The notes below the pieces were generated by a model. That model worked only from the letters and a program-made list of their open reading frames with translations. It was not told the origin of the DNA and made no database searches. A program made the position numbers and the translations under genes. From Methylobacterium sp. Leaf465 (GTDB lineage: Bacteria; Pseudomonadota; Alphaproteobacteria; Rhizobiales; Beijerinckiaceae): 64,000 nucleotides of DNA. Where the stretch lies: assembly GCF_001424705.1 (NCBI RefSeq), contig NZ_LMRA01000047.1, positions 114,448 to 178,447 on the forward strand, given 5' to 3'. This document shows, piece after piece, positions 59,338 to 64,000 of the stretch (position 1 is its first letter; each line of letters starts with the position of its first letter).

Positions 59338-61247
59338 GTCGTCGCCTCCGCCGGTCCGGCCACCCCGGTCCCCCCCTGTGCCGCGGCCTTCACCAGGGCC
59401 ATGCGGAAGATCGTGCCGCCCGCCGGATCGCCCTGGACGGTGAGGCTGCCGCCGCAATCCTCGACGATTCCGCGGGCGATGGCGAGCCCGAGCCCGAGCC
59501 CGTCCGACTTGGTGGTGAAGAAGGCGTCGAAGATCTGCGCCCGCACCGCCTCGGGGATGCCGGGCCCGTTGTCGCGGACCGCGACCACCACGCGGTCCGG
59601 CGCCTCCTCGGCGACCTGCACGCCGACGCGCGGGTCGGTCCGGCCCTGGACGGCATCGAGGGCGTTCTGGAGCAGGTTCACCACGACCTGTTCGAGGCGC
59701 GGCCCGTCGCCGAGCACCCGCAGGCCGGGGCGCGCGCCCTCCACCACCAGGGGGATGCGGGCGGCCGAGGCGCGGGCCTCCACCAGCTCCAGGCTGTTGT
59801 GCAGGATCTCGGACAGGGCCACGGGCTCCCGCCTGGCGGAGGAGCGCCGGGCGAAGCCCTTGAGCTGGCGGGTGAGGCCGCCGATGCGGTCGGTGAGGCG
59901 CCCGATGGCGAAGGCGTTCTCGGCCGCCTCCTCCGTCCGGCCGCGCCGGACCAGGATGGCGGCGTTGTCGGCGTAGGAGCGGATGGCGGCCAGCGGCTGG
60001 TTGATCTCGTGGGCCATGCTGGCGGCGAACTGCCCGAGGGCGGCCAGGCGCCCCGCCTGGGCGAGCTCGCGCCCCAGGCGCTCGCGCTCGGCCTCCGCCC
60101 GCTGCCGCTCCTCGATCTCGAGGCGCAGCATCCGGTTGGCGTCGGTGAGCTCCAGGGTCCGCTCCCGGACGCGGGTCTCGAGGGCGTCCCGCTGGGCCGA
60201 GGCGCGGGCGAGGCGCGCGCGGTTGCGCCGGCCCCGGCCCGCCAGCGCGGTGAGGCCGAGGCAGGCGAGGCCCGTGACCAGGGCGGCGATGATCCAGGCC
60301 TGGACCCGCTCGCGCTCCACGGTGCGGCCCAGGGGCGTCAGGGCGGTGAGCCGCCAGGCGGTGCCGGGGATCGGGACGTCCAGCCGCAGGGCGGCCCAGG
60401 CCGGGCGCGCGCCCTGGCCGACGCGCACGAGATCCTCCGTGCCGGCGACGGGATAGAGCGGCATGTCGTCGAGGGGCGCGTCGCCGAATTCCAGGGCCTC
60501 GCGGATGCGCCGCCGCTCGGCCTCGTCGATCCGGCGCAGGGTGGTGAAGCGCCAGGCCGGCTCGCTCGCCACGAGGACGATGCCGCGCGCATCCGCGACG
60601 AACACCCCGTCCCCCGCCGCGCGCCAGGCCGCCTCGACGCCGTTGAACTCGATCTTGACCACCACGACGCCGCCGGCGGCGCCGATCCGCCGGGACAGGT
60701 AGAGGCCGGCGCGGCCGCTCACGGTGCCGAGGGCGAACTGCGAGCCGGACCCCTCCTGCATCGCCTGCCGGAAATAGGGCCGGAAGGCGTAGTCCCGGCC
60801 GAGGAAGCTGCCCCGGCTCCCCGCATTGCTGGCCGCGGCCGTGACGCCGTCCGGCCGGATGACGTAGATCACCGCCGAGTCCGTCGCGGCGGCGACCTCT
60901 GCGAGGCGCCGGTTCACGCGGTCGATCAGGTCCGCCGGGGGCGCGGCCTGCGCGGCGGCGGCGATCTCCGGATCCGCCGCTAGGGCCAGGGGCAGGGAGG
61001 TCTGCTTCTGCATCTCGGCCGCCAGGACGCCGACCTGCAGCCCCAGCGTCGCCGCGGCCGTGCGGCGTAAATCGGCCAGGGCCCAGCGCTCGGCGATCCC
61101 CCCGGCGAGCCAGGCCGCGAGCAGGATCGCGGCGACGCTCGCCAGCAGGACGAGGCTGCGCCGGCTCGGCCCCTGCGACGCGGGGGCCCGGGGCGCGCCG
61201 GGCCCCTCCTCCGGCCGGGATCGGGCCGGCTGGGCGCGGGGCCTCAT
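59334..61247 (-). CDS. dctB: C4-dicarboxylate sensor histidine kinase
   Basis: This 637-residue inner-membrane kinase has two membrane helices (SLVLLASVAAILLAAWLAGGIA near residue 40 and VQAWIIAALVTGLACLGLTALAG near residue 325). They enclose a double-PAS periplasmic sensor (VIYVIRPDGVTAAASNAGSRGSFLGRDYAFRPYFRQAM, the DctB ligand-site region). The cytoplasmic part has a coiled coil and the phospho-accepting H413 in ASMAHEINQPLAAIRSYADNA. The ATPase lobe shows LLQNALDAV, DNGPGIP and GLGLGLAIARGIVEDCGG. It is divergent from dctA, so it senses the same succinate, fumarate or malate that DctA carries. Confidence 0.93.
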   Translation of the reverse strand: MRPRAQPARSRPEEGPGAPRAPASQGPSRRSLVLLASVAAILLAAWLAGGIAERWALADLRRTAAATLGLQVGVLAAEMQKQTSLPLALAADPEIAAAAQAAPPADLIDRVNRRLAEVAAATDSAVIYVIRPDGVTAAASNAGSRGSFLGRDYAFRPYFRQAMQEGSGSQFALGTVSGRAGLYLSRRIGAAGGVVVVKIEFNGVEAAWRAAGDGVFVADARGIVLVASEPAWRFTTLRRIDEAERRRIREALEFGDAPLDDMPLYPVAGTEDLVRVGQGARPAWAALRLDVPIPGTAWRLTALTPLGRTVERERVQAWIIAALVTGLACLGLTALAGRGRRNRARLARASAQRDALETRVRERTLELTDANRMLRLEIEERQRAEAERERLGRELAQAGRLAALGQFAASMAHEINQPLAAIRSYADNAAILVRRGRTEEAAENAFAIGRLTDRIGGLTRQLKGFARRSSARREPVALSEILHNSLELVEARASAARIPLVVEGARPGLRVLGDGPRLEQVVVNLLQNALDAVQGRTDPRVGVQVAEEAPDRVVVAVRDNGPGIPEAVRAQIFDAFFTTKSDGLGLGLAIARGIVEDCGGSLTVQGDPAGGTIFRMALVKAAAQGGTGVAGPAEATT

Positions 61248-61367
61248 GCCGGTCGGACCCCTGCGATTTCCCGGAAAGGATTTCGCCGCCGCGTCCGGGT
61301 TTTCGCAAAGCGATCCTGCGCGCGCCGCGGACTCATCGTGAAAACGATCCCGATTTCAAAGGCTTAA

Positions 61368-61379
61368 CGAAACGTTTCG
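61368..61379. promoter_or_regulatory. palindrome upstream of the dctA promoter
   Basis: The perfect 12-bp palindrome CGAAACGTTTCG ends 13 bases before the -24 element. A second imperfect dyad, TCGCAAAGCGA, lies at 61303-61313. Both are candidate DctD sites by position. The close spacing is shorter than usual for a sigma-54 enhancer. Confidence 0.4.
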
Positions 61380-61392
61380 CCGGCGCTCGCCC

Positions 61393-61408
61393 TGGCATGC
61401 CGGTTGCC
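61393..61408 (+). promoter_or_regulatory. sigma-54 (-24/-12) promoter of dctA
   Basis: TGGCAT at 61393-61398 and TTGC at 61404-61407 have the required 5-base spacing and match the TGGCAY-N5-TTGC consensus. They lie about 200 bases before the dctA start, leaving a long leader. The dctBD genes across the gap encode the matching activator pair. Confidence 0.8.
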
Positions 61409-61606
61409 ATTCCGGAGGGGTAATGCAGCCCTGCGTCGACCGCAGGACTGTCCGCCGCAGGGCCGCCGCCCCCGCCGCCGCACCCCTCCGGGGCGCGGCC
61501 GGGGGAGGCCGGACCCCTCGGCGCAAGAGCAAGAGAGCGCGGACGCGGGACGCCGTCCCCGAGCCGCGCCGGCATCGTTCGAGAGACCCACCGGGAGAAC
61601 GCCATC

Positions 61607-62950
61607 ATGGCCGCTGTACCATCGCCCCTCACCGCGCCCCACGCGCCGCCCCAGCCCAAGCCGATCTACCGGACCCTGTATTTCCAGGTGCTCGTCGCCG
61701 TGGCGATCGGCATCGCCCTCGGTCACTTCTACCCGCAGGTCGGCGCGGACATGAAGCCGCTCGGCGACGCCTTCATCAAGCTCGTCAAGATGATCATCGC
61801 GCCGGTGATCTTCCTCACCGTGGTGTCCGGCATCGCCGGCATGACCAACCTGGAGAAGGTCGGCCGCGTCGGCGGCAAGGCGCTGATCTACTTCATCACC
61901 TTCTCGACCCTGGCGCTGATCGTCGGCCTGATCGTGGCGAACCTCGTCCAGCCGGGCGCGGGCATGCACATCGATCCGAAGTCGCTCGATCCGAAGTCGA
62001 TCGCGATGTACGCCGACAAGGCCAAGACGCAGACGATCACCGACTTCCTGATGAACATCATCCCGACCACGGCGGTGGGGGCGTTCTCGGGCGGCGAGAT
62101 CCTCCAGGTGCTGTTCTTCTCGGTGCTGTTCGGCTTCGGGCTCGCCTTCCTGGGCGACCGCGGCAAGCCGGTCCTCGACATCATCAAGGTGCTGTCGGAA
62201 GCCATCTTCGGCGTCGTCAACATCATCATGAAGGTCGCCCCCATCGGCGCCTTCGGCGCCATGGCCTTCACCATCGGCAAGTACGGCATCGCCTCGCTCG
62301 CCAACCTCGCCTACCTGGTCGGCGCCTTCTACCTGACCTCGGCGATCTTCGTCCTCGGCGTGCTGGGCCTCGTCGCCCGCTACAACGGCTTCTCGATCCT
62401 CAAGCTCATCCGCTACATCAAGGAAGAGCTGATGCTGGTGCTCGGCACCTCGTCCTCCGAGTCCGCCCTGCCCTCGCTCCTCGAGAAGATGGAGCGCGCC
62501 GGCTGCTCGAAGCCCGTGGTCGGCCTCGTGGTCCCCACCGGCTACTCGTTCAACCTCGACGGCACCAACATCTACATGACGATGGCGGCGCTGTTCATCG
62601 CGCAGGCCACGGACACGCCCCTCACCTACGGCGAGCAGGGCCTCCTGCTCCTCGTGGCGATGCTGTCCTCCAAGGGCGCGGCCGGCGTCACCGGCTCGGG
62701 GTTCATCACCCTGGCGGCGACCCTCGCGGTGGTGCCCTCGGTGCCGGTCGTCGGCATGGCGCTGATCCTCGGCGTCGACCGCTTCATGTCCGAGTGCCGC
62801 GCGCTCACCAACTTCATCGGCAACGCGGTGGCCTGCATCGTGGTCGCCCGCTGGGAGGGCGAGGTCGACGACGTCAAGCTCGCGGCGGCGCTCGGCGGCA
62901 ACCCGATGCCCCTCGACTCGGAGCTCCCGGCCCTGCAGCCGGCCGAGTGA
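61607..62950 (+). CDS. dctA: C4-dicarboxylate transporter DctA
   Basis: This 447-residue sodium/proton:dicarboxylate symporter of the DAACS family imports succinate, fumarate and malate. It begins with a Pro-rich tail then YRTLYFQVLVAVAIGIALGHFYP. Core motifs are FIKLVKMIIAPVIFLTVVSGIAGM, the re-entrant loop LVLGTSSSESALPSLLEKME (Ser-rich SSSE), PTGYSFNLDGTNIYMTMAALFIAQA and LSSKGAAGVTGSGFITLAATL, then RFMSECRALTNFIGNAVACIVVARWEGE. The start ATG at 61607 has a GGGAGAA site. Expression should need sigma-54 and DctD. A strong hairpin follows the stop. Confidence 0.96.
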   Translation: MAAVPSPLTAPHAPPQPKPIYRTLYFQVLVAVAIGIALGHFYPQVGADMKPLGDAFIKLVKMIIAPVIFLTVVSGIAGMTNLEKVGRVGGKALIYFITFSTLALIVGLIVANLVQPGAGMHIDPKSLDPKSIAMYADKAKTQTITDFLMNIIPTTAVGAFSGGEILQVLFFSVLFGFGLAFLGDRGKPVLDIIKVLSEAIFGVVNIIMKVAPIGAFGAMAFTIGKYGIASLANLAYLVGAFYLTSAIFVLGVLGLVARYNGFSILKLIRYIKEELMLVLGTSSSESALPSLLEKMERAGCSKPVVGLVVPTGYSFNLDGTNIYMTMAALFIAQATDTPLTYGEQGLLLLVAMLSSKGAAGVTGSGFITLAATLAVVPSVPVVGMALILGVDRFMSECRALTNFIGNAVACIVVARWEGEVDDVKLAAALGGNPMPLDSELPALQPAE

Positions 62951-62959
62951 GGCGACACG

Positions 62960-62984
62960 GGACCGGGCGCGCGGCGCCCGGTCC
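62960..62984 (+). terminator. terminator after dctA
   Basis: GGACCGGGCG (62960-62969) pairs perfectly with CGCCCGGTCC (62975-62984) around CGCGG and is followed by TCCTTC. It is nine bases past the stop codon. Confidence 0.8.
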
Positions 62985-63056
62985 TCCTTCGTCAGGTCGA
63001 GCGTCGGACCGATCAGGGCCTGGCACCGTGGACAGGATCCGCGACGGCCGGCGTCC

Positions 63057-63494
63057 CTACACGGCGGGACCGCCTTCCCGCGAGGCCGGGTCGAGCCAGT
63101 TGACCACGCGCAGGTCGGCGACGCGTTCGAATTCGCGCAGATTGTCCGTCACCAGGGTTCGATTCAGCGCGAGGGCATGGGCGGCGATCAGCATGTCCAT
63201 GGCGCCGATCGTCCTGCCCTCGCGCTCCAGCGTCGCTCGGATGGTGCCGTAGGCGTGCGCGCAGTCGGAGGCGTAGGGGACGATCTCGATGTTGCGCAGG
63301 GCACGCTCTACCTTGTCACGCAGGAGCGTCGAGCCCTTGCGCTCGACGCCGTAGCGCATCTCGCTCGCCACGATCGCGCTCGTGCAGATGGTGTCCTGGC
63401 CGACCCGGGCGATCATGCCCAGGACGGCGCTGTCTCTGCCCGCCCGGATGATCTCGGAGAGGATGTTGGTGTCAAGCAGGTAGCGCTCGCTCAT
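63057..63494 (-). CDS. vapC: VapC-type PIN-domain ribonuclease toxin
   Basis: This 145-residue PIN-domain protein begins MSERYLLDTNILSEIIRAG with the first metal-binding Asp (D8). It continues SAIVASEMRYGVERK (conserved Glu), IGAMDMLIAAHALALNRTLVTDNLREFERV (two further acidic residues) and VVNWL. These match VapC/FitB toxins, which cut specific tRNAs or other RNAs. Its start overlaps vapB by four bases (ATGA), the standard antitoxin-first layout. It is complete and has no obvious catalytic loss. Confidence 0.92.
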   Translation of the reverse strand: MSERYLLDTNILSEIIRAGRDSAVLGMIARVGQDTICTSAIVASEMRYGVERKGSTLLRDKVERALRNIEIVPYASDCAHAYGTIRATLEREGRTIGAMDMLIAAHALALNRTLVTDNLREFERVADLRVVNWLDPASREGGPAV

Positions 63495-63730
63495 CGCTCC
63501 ACGGGCTCTGCGGGACGATCCGGGATCGGGTCCATCGCATCGTCCGGCGGCAGAGGTGGCTCATCCTTGAAGGCGGCCAGCAGCCCGATCTCACCCAGAG
63601 GCTCGATCTCGAGATTGCCGTTCGGCAGCCGGCGGATGCGCGCGCTCGTGCCGGGAAGCTCGAACCCGCGCGGAATGCGCAGCGCCTGATTGCGGCCGCT
63701 TCGGAATAGGCTCGCCGTCTTTCCGTCCAT
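63491..63730 (-). CDS. vapB: VapB-type antitoxin
   Basis: This 79-residue AbrB/SpoVT-like antitoxin reads MDGKTASLFRSGRNQALRIPRGFELPG, the classic VapB opening with the swapped-hairpin DNA-binding fold. A C-terminal tail (LAAFKDEPPLPPDDAMDPIPDRPAE) probably wraps the toxin. A GGGAGG ribosome site five bases before the ATG at 63730 is strong, consistent with antitoxin excess. It should repress its own promoter together with VapC. The operator was not identified. Confidence 0.9.
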   Translation of the reverse strand: MDGKTASLFRSGRNQALRIPRGFELPGTSARIRRLPNGNLEIEPLGEIGLLAAFKDEPPLPPDDAMDPIPDRPAEPVER

Positions 63731-63900
63731 GAAACCCTCCCATGACGATCCCTTGCAGGAACATCCCGGTGGACCGTCGCAGGGGCCTGTGCCGGCGAGC
63801 ATAGGCCCGTGGCAGGGGGCTGGCCACTGGCGGTCTTCGGTCCGCCGTGCCCGTCGCGGTTCCGAAGGGCCGGCCCGCACCCGCCTCCCCCATCACGGAC

Positions 63901-64000
63901 CTATTCCACCGTGACGGATTTGGCGAGGTTGCGCGGCTGGTCGACGTCTTTGCCCATGAAGACGGCGGTGTGGTAGGCGATGAGCTGGATCGGCACCGCG
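63901..64000 (-). CDS. glmS: glutamine-fructose-6-phosphate aminotransferase, C-terminal end
   Basis: The last 32 codons before a TAG stop at 63901 read AVPIQLIAYHTAVFMGKDV, then DQPRNLAKSVTVE, the invariant C-terminus of GlmS, whose final DQPRNLAKSVTVE strand closes the isomerase active site. GlmS makes glucosamine 6-phosphate for cell-wall and lipid A synthesis. The remainder lies beyond the right edge of the window. Confidence 0.95.
   Translation of the reverse strand, partial: AVPIQLIAYHTAVFMGKDVDQPRNLAKSVTVE

Noticed and set aside
1..64000. CRISPR arrays, insertion sequences, prophage genes, rRNA and tRNA genes
   Set aside because: No regularly spaced repeat-spacer pattern, transposase or integrase motif, phage structural gene, rRNA stretch or cloverleaf was found on either strand by reading.

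Overview
The window is about 70% GC with dense, GC-ending codons and reads as a chromosomal segment of an alphaproteobacterium. The best fit is the Methylobacteriaceae (Methylobacterium or Methylorubrum type). This rests on a lanthanide-type PQQ alcohol dehydrogenase (xoxF-like), a CoA-ester lyase of the malyl-CoA lyase superfamily, an Aap-type amino-acid ABC operon, a GCG_CRPN small secreted protein and the divergent sdhE/recG arrangement. Housekeeping genes (mfd, recG, rimO, mazG, pabABC, glmS end, rarD start) argue for a chromosome. Genus is inference, not proof.

Layout. 0-5.1 kb: start of rarD, a small membrane-anchored protein and the leftward aapJQMP operon. 5.2-7.1 kb: an overlapping DUF4926/DUF6883 pair and a cystathionine beta-lyase. 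7.1-7.7 kb: no protein gene, but a structured-RNA candidate (copy A). 7.8-11.2 kb: a leftward ArnT/GT2/LAB_N-like/flavin-oxidase cluster. 11.3-13.2 kb: two divergent DJ-1/PfpI proteins, one a GlxA-type regulator and the other isonitrile-hydratase-like. 13.3-15.8 kb: polysaccharide ligase/polymerase and acyltransferase. 15.9-18.1 kb: GCG_CRPN protein and xoxF-like dehydrogenase. 18.3-20.6 kb: a plasmid-style replication island, with a RepA-like protein, four 15-bp iterons (three at exact 22-bp spacing), an AT-rich inverted repeat and a downstream HARE-HTH-like gene. 20.7-26.5 kb: mazG, a DoxX-like protein, pabC-pabA-pabB and rimO. 26.5-31.8 kb: DUF3606 (start site apparently masked by a hairpin), pncA, qor, GntP permease, UbiH-like monooxygenase. 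31.8-38.3 kb: patatin-like lipase, CoA-ester lyase, hspQ, IalB-like protein, a degenerate adenylate-forming-enzyme relative and a degenerate receiver. 38.3-42.7 kb: mfd, then copy B of the structured RNA. 43-52.8 kb: a soluble triple-PAS chemoreceptor with a PilZ tail, a cupredoxin, sdhE/recG, DUF2380/AraC, DUF502 and Crp/Fnr genes. 53.3-57.9 kb: TonB receptor, PepSY-TM and PepSY proteins. 58-63 kb: dctD-dctB facing dctA, with a visible sigma-54 promoter. 63-64 kb: vapBC and the 3' end of glmS.

The most notable signal is the pair of related non-coding segments at 7177-7636 (+) and 42281-42723 (-). They share a 15-bp promoter-like start and similar length. Five hairpins occur in the same order with compensated stems, and one of them has an almost identical 8-nt loop. 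This looks like a paralogous family of structured RNAs of roughly 430 nt. No tRNA, rRNA, CRISPR array or insertion sequence was seen.
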